From Lepidostoma basale (Eukaryota; Arthropoda; Insecta; Trichoptera; Lepidostomatidae): 64,000 nt of DNA. The notes below the pieces were generated by a model, which searched no databases, had not been told where the DNA came from, and saw only the letters and a program-made list of their open reading frames with translations. Of the stretch, positions 10,205-21,398 are shown piece by piece (position 1 is the first letter of the stretch; the number at the start of each line of letters is the position of its first letter). Position numbers and translations under genes: made by a program. Where the stretch lies: positions 419,284 through 483,283 of the forward strand of contig JAHDVF020000513.1 in the NCBI GenBank assembly GCA_022606425.2. Reading direction: 5' to 3'.

Positions 10205-10999
10205 ATGGACAAGAAACAAAGTTCAACGATTGAAATACAAAGCAAATGTCTCCGTAGTATCAACATTGAAGGGCCCAAATATTGTTGTCTATATATGGGG
10301 ATGAAACATTATAATCAGAGCGGTGATACTTTAAGGCCACTGGGAAATGTAACCAAAGCATACTTTGCTGTTTTGTCTATAGTGTCCCTATGGATATTTA
10401 TGATTAACTTTATACATACAGTAAGCCATGATAAATCCAGCAAAAACCGTGTTTTGCTTTATTTATTTTCTAATTATGAATGCTCCGCAACATTCTACTC
10501 TGTGTTTTGGTGGATAAAAAAGATAACCGAAAATCATCCGCAGATATTTTCGATCTTAAAAATCTTCGATAAAATTGAAAAACATCTCCAAAATAGTGAT
10601 ACATTCAGTAAAATTAAACATTTTTATTTGGTACACTTTTTATTTTACTTAGCGTTCAACCATTCACTTGGTGCGATATTGATAGTCGTTAAGAGAATTG
10701 ACTACATTTGGGTGATTTTTATAGTAGCAAGGCTGGCAATTACAATACATCAAATTACTATGATATTGACAATGTCGTTATGTGAATGTGTGGTTGTAAA
10801 CAGAATACTGGAGAATGCTTATGATATGAATATCGATACAGGCACAAACCCTTTATGCTCTCTGATATCGAACAAGATATCTAATTATCAATCTGAAATG
10901 GGAGAGGAAAAACGTGAAGAAAAGCTTTATAATTTGACGAGGATTTATAAACTGATTTATTCCAATTTAGAAAAAGCTAACACAATGTACAGTTCAGAG
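10205..10999 (+). CDS. Gustatory receptor copy B, exon 1
   Basis: Encodes the first 265 residues of an insect gustatory receptor, a seven-pass channel subunit of taste or other chemosensory neurons. Hydrophobic helices are visible at about residues 51-73, 82-103, 139-162 and 168-198. Near the end comes LYNLTRIYKLIYSNLEKANT, the L-x-x-L-x-x-...-N loop that precedes TM6 in this family. The frame runs on to a stop at 11,036, but GAG|GTAAAT at 10,999/11,000 is a good donor in phase 0 and exon 2 (15,341-15,488) opens in phase 0. With exons 2 and 3 the protein is 373 residues, normal for the family. The first ATG in the open frame, after AAATACAAA, was taken as start. Family assignment rests on layout and the C-terminal signature, since this exon itself is weakly conserved. 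Confidence 0.8.
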
Positions 11000-11164
11000 G
11001 TAAATATGAAGTCATTTTGTGAATTAATTCATGCATAAAATAACATAAAAGACATAGATAACATATAACATGTGCAAAATGAAATATTATTATATGTCCG
11101 AACAAGTAAGTTATTTTATGTAATATTTTGTTGAATACTTAACTTAAATAATAATTTCTGATTA

Positions 11165-11340
11165 ATATTAACAGTTGAAAAAATATTGTAACACCTGATG
11201 ATGCTAACATAGATTGACGAAATAGCTGTCGCGATTTTTTTTTAAATTGTGATAGGTACCATGAATATAGCATTTTATATTTCAACAGTTATTATATTAT
11301 ATTGAAGTATCATAGTGTTTCAACCAAAATAATGGACTAA
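11165..11340 (+). repeat. Stem-loop repeat family A, decayed
   Basis: AACACCTGATGATGCTAACAT, GACGAAATAGCTGTCG, then TGAAGTATCATAGTGTTTC. Two changes spoil the GAAA core. Confidence 0.6.
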
Positions 11341-11649
11341 GAATTTCTGAGTAAATATAATCGGAGAATATTTGTGTTGAACATTTACAATTATAAAAAT
11401 TAATATCATTAAAAAGAAATTATTATAAATTACTACTAAAAATAAAATATTGTAAATAATGAATTTTATTTTCGTCGTGTTACGATATTATTAACACAGC
11501 CTTTATGGCGTTTTTATATGGTCTAATAATTATAAAAATGAATAAGAAGGCACATGCTATTAAATTTAGGGATGATTTAAAATGATATTATATAAAACTC
11601 CATTTTATGTACTTATCATGAAACGATACTTGGAAATATGTACTAGGAT

Positions 11650-11765
11650 ACAAATCGGGTGGTGGTCTAGGATAGAACGCTTGGTAACTGCTCCAGGGAT
11701 CCAGACCAGATTCCTTCTTCATAATATTGAGCTATTTTCTGTTCATATTGAAGATTGTAAATAAA
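11650..11765 (+). mobile_element. tRNA-derived SINE (family 2)
   Basis: GGTGGTGGTCTAGGATAGAACGC has an A-box look, then CTCCAGGGATCCAGACCAGATTCCTTCTTCAT and GAGCTATTTTCTG...CATATTGAAGATTG. The B box is damaged here; see 56,505-56,640 for a better copy. Confidence 0.6.
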
Positions 11766-11767
11766 TC

Positions 11768-12030
11768 TTAATAGATGGCGCTAGTGTAGATTGACCTACA
11801 AAATGTGGAGTTATTTAACTTAGTAGCATATATACAAGTTCCAAAAAAATTTTTTTTTGTCAGACGTGGTGGTCGTAAGAAGGGCGGAATGGGGAATGTT
11901 GTTAACATAAAGTGATCGCTTAACCCAACAAATGACAGGTCAAAAGTCCTGTAAACGCCTCGACTACCATATTCTGTTTCCAAAAAAAAAAACAATTTAC
12001 ATTTTCGTCTCTATTGAGATACAATTAATC
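11768..12030 (-). repeat. Dispersed repeat R1
   Basis: Starts with the inverse of CTAGCGCCATCTATTAAGATT and ends TCTCTATTGAGATACAATTAA. The best matching partner is 62,441-62,690 in opposite orientation. No clear transposase; both ends of the copy at 37,915-38,105 carry the AATTGTA..TCAATAGAG sequence in inverse, so it may be a MITE. Confidence 0.65.
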
Positions 12031-12069
12031 CTTAAAAATGATTAACCCACAGTGGGTAAAATCCAGTAT

Positions 12070-12260
12070 TTGTATACATTCAAAAAAACAAATTGTAGAA
12101 AATATAATAACTTTGTTTAATCCACAAAATATTTAAAAATATTTAAAAAACACGACATTTTTCGGAGGTTACCTCCATCTTCAGGTATAAAAATATAATA
12201 AAAACTAAACAATGAAAGACTAATTTGAAAAAACACATTTATAATTCGATACTTTTGTAT
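12070..12260 (-). repeat. GAAGATGGAGG stem-loop repeat, inverse copy
   Basis: The minus strand holds, at 12,153-12,184, CTGAAGATGGAGGTAACCTC and CGAAAAATGTCG followed by the same AATACTTTGTGGATTAAAC-type sequence as copy A position 150. Together with 12,590-12,800 it forms an inverted pair about 0.5 kb apart. Confidence 0.6.
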
Positions 12261-12589
12261 AATTAAAATTTAAAAATTAACCTCGGCTATTTGCTATAAG
12301 CACTAACAATTATTTATCAGTAAGAACTAATAAATAATATTGTATAAATAACATGATAATATAAAAAATAAAAAAAAAATTAATTTTGAAAAAACATACA
12401 CTTGAAAAGACATAATTTATATAGAAATTAATAAATGATTAATTTGCATTTGATTGGGAATGGGAGCCTAGGAAATTAAATGCAGACAAAGTATTTAAGG
12501 AGAAAGGAGTAAAAGGAGAAATATGATTATTAATTTATTATGTTTTCACCCAATTTTACCGACTTGAGGATTTCAAAATTTTCAGGTTT

Positions 12590-12800
12590 GTTTAATTTAT
12601 TGCTATTGTTCACTATGTGCAGATTTTAAATGCGATTTTTATATTAGTCTTTCTTTGTTGTTTTTATTATATTTTTACATCTGAAGATGGAGGTATCCTC
12701 CGAAACATGTCGGGTTTTTTAATACTTTGTGGATTAAACAAAGTTATTTTCAATTACCTAAGTCCTATATCACTGTGGAATTCCACGGTGTTAATGCCTT
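12590..12800 (+). repeat. GAAGATGGAGG stem-loop repeat (copy B)
   Basis: Direct counterpart of 1-230. CTGAAGATGGAGGTATCCTC and CGAAACATGTCG at 12,681-12,712. Its hydrophobic frame has a stop not present in copy A. Confidence 0.6.
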
Positions 12801-13556
12801 AGCGTTCAATAAGTTAAATTCTAATATCATTGATTTAAATCCTCAATGTTTGTTTTTAAAAAAAAATGATATCAACTCTGAAAATATGATAGAAAATGTA
12901 CTAACTACATCAGAAGTAAGCATTATTTCCATTAGACCACCACATAGAGTGAATGCTCCACATAAAAAATATTGATTTTAATTGAATTGGCAAAATTAAT
13001 AGTGAAATTATATGTTAGTTAAGTTTCCGCAGTCGTCGATAATGAAATTTGCGAAAACACAAACAAAAAAAAAAAAAATTGTATTTACATATATATTTGA
13101 AATTGATGTGTACTTTTTAAACTGACATTCAAACTTATTTAAAAATATGGAGTTTTGCGAGTTCATAAAATCACTAATATATTTATATCGTGAAAATTAC
13201 AGATTATCGTGTATGCACTCCTAACATATCTAGACATTATTATCACGGTTACTAGTCTTACTAATATTTTTCAATATGGAATAGTAAGTATATTTTGTAT
13301 GAATAAATATAATTACACTTGATATTACAACACTTTATTTCACTTAACATACATAGATGTGTTTAGGTTATAATATAATCTTTATCACTGTACACAGTTT
13401 TAACCTTATAGTATATTTTGTGTTCATATTGCTTTCAATTATTGCATTAGTTATAAATAATATATTCTTATATTCTGAACAGGATGTATGTATAAAGTGA
13501 AATATGTGTGTTTCGATAACTGAAAATAAATGTGTTTTTAATAATTGACTGCAGCC

Positions 13557-13797
13557 GGACGACCTTCGTGGCAGAGTGGTAAGAGCTCTGACTGCCACAC
13601 CGTAGAACTCGGGTTCGATTCCTGGCGATGACAGTGTGATTTTTACACAGTCTTTGGTCTGGTGTAGAATTCTTGTGACAATAAAATGGCGATAAATGAA
13701 CTGCCTATCACATTTCATGAGAATGAATATAATGGTGATAACCCTTTCGATTTGGCTTGTGCTGCAATAAAACTAAATAATAATAATAATAATAAAA
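13557..13797 (+). mobile_element. tRNA-derived SINE (family 1), full length
   Basis: GGACGACCTTCGTGGCAGAG, GTAAGAGCTCTGACTGCCAC, B box GGTTCGATTCC, then the body AATTCTTGTGACAATAAAATG and GATTTGGCTTGTGCTGC, ending in a (TAA)n run. Not a functional tRNA: no matching acceptor stem or CCA-side partner is seen. Confidence 0.85.
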
Positions 13798-14030
13798 ATA
13801 TTTTTGGCATAGTAAGGATAAGGATATTATATAAACAATCTGACTAATCGCATTTTTGCGCATCTCTTTATTTTACATGTGGTGACCACACGATTTAACT
13901 ATTCAATATTATAATAGTTAAAATTCAACAAAACGTAAATTTCATTAAAAAAATTCATAAATTGTAATTCATAAAAAAAATCGTCATTACGGTATTCCAC
14001 AGTGTAAACGCCTGAAGATTATTACAAAAC
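13798..14030. other. AT-rich, nothing recognised
   Basis: Between SINE and LINE tail; no coding or repeat structure found. Confidence 0.4.
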
Positions 14031-14680
14031 TAACTAACTAACCATCGCGCCGTCAGAACCATCAGAAGGGGTAGGCAGAAAGAATAGACTGCCACACTTT
14101 TCTTTCTTGACATATTTCTTTCGCTTCCTCAACATTCTCCTCACGTGGCCGATTTCTTTGACTCCTCACATGGCCGACATTCAATATTTGATTAATTTGA
14201 TCGTGCCACGTTTTCCTCGGTCTTCCTCTATTTCTAGTTCCATTAACATCGTTAACATATAATTTTTTACCATTTATTCTTTCCATGTGTCCTGTGATCC
14301 GTTTCTTATTTTGTTCATAACACCATCATTCGCACCACATTCAATTCTCATACTTTCATTCGACACTCTATCATCGTACACAGAGTATCCACATATTTGT
14401 CTAAGAGATCTCATTTCTACTTTCATCCTTCTTTTGCCAGTTCCATGCTTCGCTTCCATACATAAGGGTCGGTAGAATAACACCATTGTGCACTGCCATT
14501 CTAGCTTTTTTGGATAGGTTTTTGTTTGCGATGACAACTTTAAGTGCACCATTCACTTTGTTGCCTGCCCCAACCCTTCTTTCAATATCCCTCTCCACTC
14601 GCCCACATTTTGTATATGTACTACCCAAATACACAAACTCATCTATGTACTTGCTCCATATTTTCACCATTCACGCTGAT
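14031..14680 (-). mobile_element. LINE 3' fragment with (GTTA)n tail, inverse member
   Basis: Tail ACTAACTAACTAACCATCGC at the left, then the inverse of SAYPF, GRPRKTWHDQINQ, RCGRVERDIERRVGAG and YIDEFVYLGS. Pairs head to head with 14,780-15,245. More of the tail side is preserved than in copy A. Confidence 0.85.
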
Positions 14681-14779
14681 GATGCAGACTGTCATGATTT
14701 CTTCTCTGTCATGATTTCTTCTGATTCATTATCAGATCATTTCACATGCATACCTCATACATATTACTAATTATCACAT

Positions 14780-15245
14780 ATTGTGTTCTTCTACCAACCC
14801 TTATGTATGGAAGCGGCATGGAACTGAAGGATGAAAGTAGAATAAGTGCAGTAGAAATGAGATATCTTAGACGAATGTGTGGATACTCTGTGTATGATAG
14901 AGTGTCGAATGAAAATAGTGTTCATATTGCCTATTTATAATAAGTGAATACGGTGCGAATTATGCTGTTATGAACAAAATAATGAAACGATCATTAAGAT
15001 GGTTTGGACATATGGAAAAAATGAATGAAGAAAGAATGGTAAAAAAATTATATGATAACGATGTAAATGGAACCAGAAATAGAGGAAGACCAAGGAAAAC
15101 GTGGCACGATCAAATAAATCAAATATTGAATGTCGACCATGTGAGGAGTCAGAGAAATCGACGCGCGTGCATGACATGACGTGAGGGAGTCCATTATTTC
15201 TGCCTACCCCTTCGGGGAGACGGCGTGATGGTTAGTTAGTTAGTT
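14780..15245 (+). mobile_element. LINE 3' fragment with (GTTA)n tail
   Basis: Plus strand LPTLMYGSGMELKDESR, SLRWFGHMEKMNEER, GRPRKTWHDQINQIL; a deletion after RACMT removes the MNVEEAKEIC part before the AGACGGCGTGATGGTTAG end. Copy A lacks this deletion. Confidence 0.85.
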
Positions 15246-15340
15246 AGTAAATTTATTATTAAGATTATTACAATTTAATAATATTTCGCAATGTAAGATG
15301 TAAGCAAATATATTGATTATGTTTTATATGTATTTATTAG

Positions 15341-15488
15341 CCAAAACCAATTATGATAACCTCGGCTGTGTGGGTTTTATGCGAAGGCTGCACAATGATA
15401 ATATTTGTTTGTGTAATTGAATGTTTGAAAGCAGAAATTAACAAGACCAAACGAATTATGGTGAAAATCGTTCAAATGACAAATTTAG
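15341..15488 (+). CDS. Gustatory receptor copy B, exon 2 (TM6)
   Basis: Bounded by TATTTATTAG and the donor GTAATATAA. It encodes 49 residues plus one base: PKPIMITSAVWVLCEGC, a membrane helix through CTMIIFVCVIEC, then KAEINKTKRIMVKIVQMTN. Entry phase 0 matches exon 1 (10,999). Exit phase 1 matches exon 3, where G|AT makes Asp. Within a region full of transposon debris this 148-base stretch is the only one with a clean membrane-helix reading and correct splice phases on both sides, and it is kept in both duplication copies with only conservative changes. Confidence 0.75.
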
Positions 15489-15674
15489 GTAATATAAAAT
15501 TTAATAGTTTTTTACTTAATTTTTAAGCATTTAAAAAAAACAATTTTTCCATTTTTATTATTAGATTGTAAAGCCAGACAAAAAAATTTAAGTTTATAAA
15601 ATCGAACTGACTTTTAAAATTCATCGCATCGGTGCACTGCTGCTGCCAGTTAAATCCACTGTTGCCATATAGAG

Positions 15675-16431
15675 CAGAGGTTCCCAAACTGTTTTGTCCC
15701 GTAGACCCCTTGCCGATTTCTTCTATTTTGTGTAGACCCCCTGCTTTCCTAATATTGATTATTTTACAAATTCATCTATACCTATACAATCAGTTTTTGA
15801 AGCTGACACAGAGCTACTCACTTTAATAAGGTCTACTGTAGAAAATAAATCTTTTAAATAATATATATGTTAACTTTTATAGTTATTCATTTTAACTGTT
15901 AAATTTTACAACACTTATAATATCACAATGTTGCATTATACACTTTTTGAGAATGTCACAACAGCTGTTTCGCCAACCGATGTTGTCATCAGCTGATGAA
16001 ACAGATGTCGCAACATTCTTAAAAAGTGTATAATAAAAAAAATACATTTTTTTACAAATATAATATTGATATATCAAAGTGTTTCCGCCAAAACAATGGA
16101 TTACATTATAACAGTGTTGTAAATTTAACAGTTAATAATGTTTAAGTATCATAGTGTTTCGACCAAAACAATGGACTATTTAGACATACAATTATTAATT
16201 AAAACGAAACAAAATTCAAATCCAACATTTTTACATAAAATAAAAACATAGGAGGGATGAGCCTTATGCTATGATATCAACATTTCAATATTCTTCTTCA
16301 ATTCAATTTAACCATCTCGTGGACCCCCATTTACATCCCATGCACCCCCAATTTATTTTCAATTGTCGTAGACCCCTTGCAAGTCGAAATCGACCCCTGG
16401 TGGTCGATATAGACCACTTTGGGAACCACTG
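15675..16431. mobile_element. hAT-type non-autonomous element (copy B)
   Basis: Same element as 2,841-3,591: CAGAGGTTCCCAAACTG to TTTGGGAACCACTG, 8-bp target duplication ATATAGAG at 15,667-15,674 and 16,432-16,439. It carries the nested inverted family A stem-loop repeats (about 15,890-16,180). Confidence 0.85.
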
Positions 16432-16654
16432 ATATAGAGATAGGATTCCCGTGGAATCGAATATGGTATATGGCCATATGTAAGACTGGCGGGAATTTAA
16501 AATCTTAAATTCGAAATGAGAATTAAACCCAGTATTTATCAAATTGATACATTTTATGTGCCCAATAATTGGTTATTATATTTATAGAGCAATTCAAGTT
16601 ATATGAGTAATGGGTACGAGCTATACAGTACCAGTAAGGGAAGGTTAAGATCTT

Positions 16655-17025
16655 ATATTATTTATTCTTCTTCTTCAAGTGCCCTGTCGGGTCCCCCCAA
16701 CGTTGGCGATCACCTCGGCGAACCTGTCCCTGTCCTGCGCCGCTCGGAACAGCTCCTCCACACTTTGGGTGCCGGTCCACTCCCTCACGTTTCGCAGACA
16801 GGATATTTGTCTCTTCCCCTCCATTATTAGTTGGAGAAGGTGGTACTTTTCCCCACGCAGTATATGACCCAGATTGAGATCTTTCGAATATTGATAGTTG
16901 ATAACAGTTCCCTGTCAACTCTAGCTCGCCTCAGGACTTCGGTATTGGCAACCATGTTTGTCCAGGGAACTCTGAGCATTCGGCGATGGTATTTATAATA
17001 CCTGTTCACAGTAATTCTGAACGTT
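16655..17025 (-). mobile_element. LINE 3' end, (GAA)n-tail family (copy B)
   Basis: Nearly base-for-base equal to 3,815-4,185. Confidence 0.8.
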
Positions 17026-18055
17026 CTGGGAAAATACAATATGGGTGATTGAATAAACAAATTTATATAAAATTGTCGCTTCCTGTATTTTAAAATATGT
17101 TTTATTTAATATAAAACAAAAAGGAATACAAGTTTTTTGTGTATTTAAAGAGCCAATTTAACAATTCATTTAAAATGTGTTCAGTATACAGTTTTTATCA
17201 CCCTCATTATGTTATCCCTGTTCATTCAAACTATTGTGATTGATGATCTTATATAACATAATGAAAATAAAAATAAAATGTTATTTTTTTAATGTGTATT
17301 TATAATAGTTAAATTCCACTTAGGGTAATGGCTTCAATCGGTTTCAGAAGCTCGCTGCCATATTATGGTCGAAGGCATCCTTCCTTCCTTTTTGTCTTGT
17401 CACACCTCCGTGGTGCATAGGGCCTCAAGGAACCTTCTCCACCCGACTCTCGGACTGGTCGAAGGCATAACCATAAGTTATGCCTTCGACCTATTATACC
17501 TATTTGAATTGAATTGTGAATTGTTTTTTCTTCATGTAATACTATTGTATCGTTTTATCTGATTTGTATATCTCTTTTTTTTTTATCATACTTTGATTTG
17601 TTTGTTTGTTATTTCTTTGTCTCATTCTATTGTTTTATTATACCTGATTGGTATGTTTGTTCTTTGTCCTTTGCTATAGCCTTGTTTAAATGAATTTGTA
17701 TGTCTCTTTATCTTAAATATATGTCTTGTTTTGCTTGACGGTTCTTTACACCGAAGGGTGGTACAAGATAGTTGAACTTCCAATGTTATGTTCTTGGTGT
17801 GCACATCTAACTGAGGCACCTAATCTGTTTTAATATATATTTTTTATTACTTATCACTGCTGTATATTAGATGCTTTGTTTGTGTACCAACAATAAATTA
17901 ATAAATTAATAAGTGGAATTTAACAATAATAAATACACATTTTTTAAAAAAATACACAAAAAAGTTATTTTAATCATTTACAATGAAATTTAAAATAACA
18001 ACATTATTTTTTTAATAACATACTCGTATTTTGATTAATTATTATGTGATTGCAG
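17026..18055. other. Gr intron 2 remainder (copy B)
   Basis: AT-rich; the LINE tail at about 17,370-17,470 (minus) matches 4,540-4,650. No coding exon seen. Confidence 0.5.
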
Positions 18056-18234
18056 ATCCTCAGGAATACAAAGCCGGCAAAGTTTTCATAAAATTTCTCC
18101 AGCAAGAAAAATTCCAGATAACAGCGGGGAAATTCGTCACCATAGACTTCACCTTCCTTTACTCCATGTTGGCTTCAATCACTTCCTTCACTATATTCTT
18201 ATTACAGCTTACTAATGAAAACAGAATAAGATAA
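18056..18234 (+). CDS. Gustatory receptor copy B, last exon (TM7)
   Basis: After TGATTGCAG two bases finish a codon (G|AT, Asp) and 58 residues follow: PQEYKAGKVFIKFLQQEKF, ITAGKFVTIDFTFLYSM, SITSFTIFLLQLTN and ENRIR-stop. This is the seventh helix and C-terminus of an insect gustatory receptor. Against copy A it has Leu to Ile in the helix, the conserved closing QF changed to QL, and the stop TAA changed to GAA so that five codons are added. The gene as a whole spans 10,205-18,234 with introns of 4.3 and 2.6 kb. Confidence 0.83.
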
Positions 18235-18399
18235 TTTTATCTGTAAAATCAGAGAAGCAATGATCAGCAGTCAAATACTTATAATGTATTTATTAACGTC
18301 AGATCATTTCTCTAATTCCGGTCTGACGTGTTGTTTCAAATGGAAGCTTTTCATATTTATAATTTGATTTTGTGTTAATAAATGATTGATTATTATTTT

Positions 18400-18860
18400 T
18401 AAAAAATATTATTTACTTGAAAAAGTACACATGTACACAATACATGTTCTAATAAAAACAATTAAACATTCAATTATAATAATAAGGTTACATATTTATT
18501 TAATTCTATTCTCATTTTTTTTATGCTCTGCACACTTTTGACATCCTCAGGTATATCTTCATAAATTTTAAATGCTTAAGAGAATCCTGAGATTAGTTTT
18601 TTTTTTCGAAAGGGAACCTTAGTTTATTTTTCTTTCTTGTTTCATATTGATGTTCATGTTGGTTACTTTTTATCTTCCTTAAAAATTCTTGGGATGTGTG
18701 CCCATTAACAATTTTGTGAATTAGTAATAAAACGTTGAATGTAATTATTTTTTTAAATGGCAGAATTTTTAGCTCTTTAATTCTGGCATATCTGCTTCTT
18801 CTCAAAATTATGTATAATGTTTCTTGAACAATTATGTGTAACTCCATATTATTTCTAGAA
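18400..18860 (-). mobile_element. Jockey/CR1-like LINE C-terminal fragment
   Basis: Minus-strand frame 18,847-18,593 reads ILRRSRYARIKELKILPFKK, NVLLLIHKIVNGH, FLRKIKSNQHEHQYETRKKN, a typical region near the C-terminus of jockey-like reverse transcriptases. It is absent from copy A, where the flanks join directly, so it was probably inserted after the duplication. Confidence 0.5.
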
Positions 18861-18884
18861 GTTTTATTTTATTTTAAGGGTTTG

Positions 18885-19977
18885 TGGTTATTTGACATGG
18901 TAAGCCTTTGCTAAGGCATTATCAATTGATGATTCCTTAGCATGGCAAAACATGTCATTCCCAAAAAATATAACTAATATGAATGAAAACAGACATATTC
19001 ATTCATATTAACTATTATTTTTATATATTACAAGCTAACACCCCAAAGCTACGCCAACAATTATCAATTCAACGTTAAAAAAAAGATTTTTGTATTTAAA
19101 ATAAGAACAATTAGGTTACCTCTTTCCTTCTATATTCACCATTACTTTGTGTTGTGAATTCACAATTGAAAAATATTTTTTAAACTTTGTTACATAACAA
19201 ACAACCACCTGAACAACTGCCCCACCCTCTGGATTCTGGTCCACCCTCTGGCATTTCCCAGCCAGGACATCTGCAGCCTTCCCACACTGCAACTAGTCTC
19301 AATCTCTCCTTTCATGATGAGGTGTAGCAAACCATATTTTTATTCGGAGAATGAGTTCCATATATGCCATTTTTTAATCTTTACCAATATCTCCGCCCCC
19401 TGCTGGTGATCATATCAGTCCATGGGATAAAACATTTTGCGATGGAGCTACATCCTCCATCTATATACATAACTCTCTTACCTACAACTTGTCTTATTTA
19501 TTGTTTCATCAATGATGTAAAACTCCTTACAAAATCATTAATGTGGATGAAAACGTCTGTTTTCGTCTCACCTTGCTAAGGCATTATCAAATGTGATAAT
19601 GATAATGCCTTAGGAAGACAAAACATTCCATTCACATAATAATTATGTGATAAACTTACAGAACATCATTAATATTACCATAATCAACAATTATCTTACT
19701 CACTTTCGCGGATACATATAGATTTAGCAAGAGTGAGACATAACGAGTGGGGTAGACAGCCATGTGTGACGGTAGAAATGTACCTGGGATATTGGGTATA
19801 TCCATATCTCTCGGCAGTAAGTATGGATCCCTGAATATGGATTCTGCAACTATCTCTGAAAGGTCGGTTAAATCGGATACCAAGAGACAGGGATGTTTGA
19901 AATACACAGATCCTAAAGAATATAATATGAAGTTTATGAACAGCTGAAGCACAGTATTTATACTACATATTATATAG
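18885..19977. other. No gene seen; stem-loop repeat remnants
   Basis: TAAGGCATTATC...ACATGTCATTCCC remnants at about 18,898-18,965 and an inverted pair at about 19,565-19,630 (CTAAGGCATTATCAAATGTG and its inverse). Otherwise AT-rich without coding signal. Confidence 0.45.
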
Positions 19978-20570
19978 TATAGAAGACTATTAGGAATTTC
20001 CTGGAGAGACTACATCACGAATGAGGAGGTTCTCCGAGGAATCGAAGGAGGAAGACACCTGCTCGGGACCTTGTCCGAAAGGCGTGCAAGATGGATCGGC
20101 TATGTAATACGACAAGAAGGCCTCTTGCATGCCATAATGGAGGGTATCACCGAAGGGACAAACTCTAGGGGACGCCCACGCCGAGAATACCTGGAGGACG
20201 TGCGCTGCTCATCATATCGCACCGTGAGTGTAAAACCGAGATAAGTGCAAATATACATTTTGGAGATGTGGGAGTTTAAAGACTTCATATTGCTTGGAAT
20301 ATCTGGTTTTTTTTTTAATAAACCAATGATTTTCGGTTTATAGTAATATACCTATAAACCGAAAATCATTGGTTTATTTAAAAAAAAAAAAAACAGTTTT
20401 TCCAAGCAATATGAAGTCTTTAAACTCCCATGTCTCCAAAATGTATATTTGCAGTTATCTCGGTTTTACACTCACGGTGCGATATGCAGATTTCAAAAGA
20501 GCCACACAAGACAGGGAAGAATGGAAGAGAAGAATAGAAGAAATTGCTGCAAACCAATCCCAGGATTGAA
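19978..20570 (+). mobile_element. LINE 3' fragment interrupted by a foldback MITE
   Basis: Left part: RLLGISWRDYITNEEVLRGI, RRARWIGYVIRQEGLLHAIM, SRGRPRREYLEDVRCSS. Right part after 20,487: ADFKRATQDREEWKRRIEEI-AANQSQD-stop. The two parts join as one LINE end across the palindrome at 20,210-20,487. The same family is seen at 59,650-59,860. Confidence 0.75.
20210..20487. mobile_element. Foldback MITE with long near-perfect arms
   Basis: CATATCGCACCGTGAGTGTA at the left is the inverse of the right end; the arms (about 130 bases each) stay complementary through the centre at about 20,347, with a T/A-run difference. Nested in a LINE coding region, so the insertion boundaries are plain. Confidence 0.8.
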
Positions 20571-21085
20571 ACCAGAGAGAAGATATATTGTGGGGTTTGA
20601 AATAAAGAAAATTTATATAATTTAAATGCAACTTTATTTAATGAGATCAAATTGTACACTAAAACACATGTAAATTCAAGCATAATTTTATAGTAACATG
20701 TAAATATACGTAATTGCAAACAATTTTAGGTTTTTTGTAATTCTTCTACACTAAGTCTATGTGATTCAAAATATTACAATATATTCAATGGATATTGTGA
20801 TAATTATATAATTTAAATGCATGGTTCATGAGATCATATATGGTTATCACTTTAAATATACGTAGTTTGCTAACAATTTTAGATTTTTTGCAATTCTTCT
20901 ATACTAAGCCAATGTTATTCAAAATATTATATTCAATGAAATACATTGATTAGAAAAGAGCAACAGTGGAATTTTTAAAAGAATTATCGTGGTAACATCA
21001 GAAAATCTAACTAATATTAAACAATCGTATATTGTTAAAATTCTCAGTAATTGGTGAGAAGAGTTATAATAATATGGATAGTTAT
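20571..21085. other. No gene seen
   Basis: Two rough copies of ATTGCAAACAATTTTAGGTTT...CAATTCTTCTATACTAAG-type sequence (about 20,695-20,775 and 20,855-20,930) form a weak direct repeat. Nothing coding. Confidence 0.4.
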
Positions 21086-21398
21086 ATAGGGTGTTTTTTT
21101 TAGAGGTTTGGTTTTTAAACTGGCAACATTGTTTCTACAGACTGTCAATTTGACAGTTGACAGTTGATTTGTAGTCAGTACGTTTTGCCATTTCACCCAG
21201 TTGCTCAATAAAGGTGTCGAAAATTGGACTTCACGATTGCGCTTCATTCGAGCTAGGCGTGGCGCTCATATGCCCGAAATCACATTTAAACAATAATGGC
21301 ATAAAATTATTTATTAAATAAAGCCAATATCATAGACATTAACATTATTTTAATGTGTTTTTTTATTATGAATTTGTATACCTCTAAAAAAACACCTT
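21086..21398. mobile_element. MITE with GGGTGTTTTTTTTAGAGGT ends
   Basis: Left GGGTGTTTTTTTTAGAGGT and right ACCTCTAAAAAAACACC are inverse. The flanks TTATATA/TTATATA suggest a TA-type target. No transposase. Confidence 0.7.

Larger units (their letters stand above)
11000..15340. other. Gr intron 1 (copy B), filled with repeats
   Basis: 4.3-kb intron. It contains a family A stem-loop repeat (11,165-11,340), SINE family 2 (11,650-11,765), repeat R1 (11,768-12,030), stem-loop repeats of the GAAGATGGAGG type (12,070-12,260 and 12,590-12,800), SINE family 1, and an inverted pair of LINE fragments. No further coding exon was recognised. Confidence 0.55.
12575..18940. repeat. Segmental duplication, copy B
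   Basis: Second copy of the block at 1-5,690, same strand. It keeps the full SINE (13,557-13,797) and has an extra LINE-like insert at about 18,400-18,860. The Gr coding exons in both copies remain open, so the duplication carried the 3' half of a Gr gene. Near identity in non-coding DNA argues for a recent event, or for two haplotypes placed in tandem by the assembler. Confidence 0.88.
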
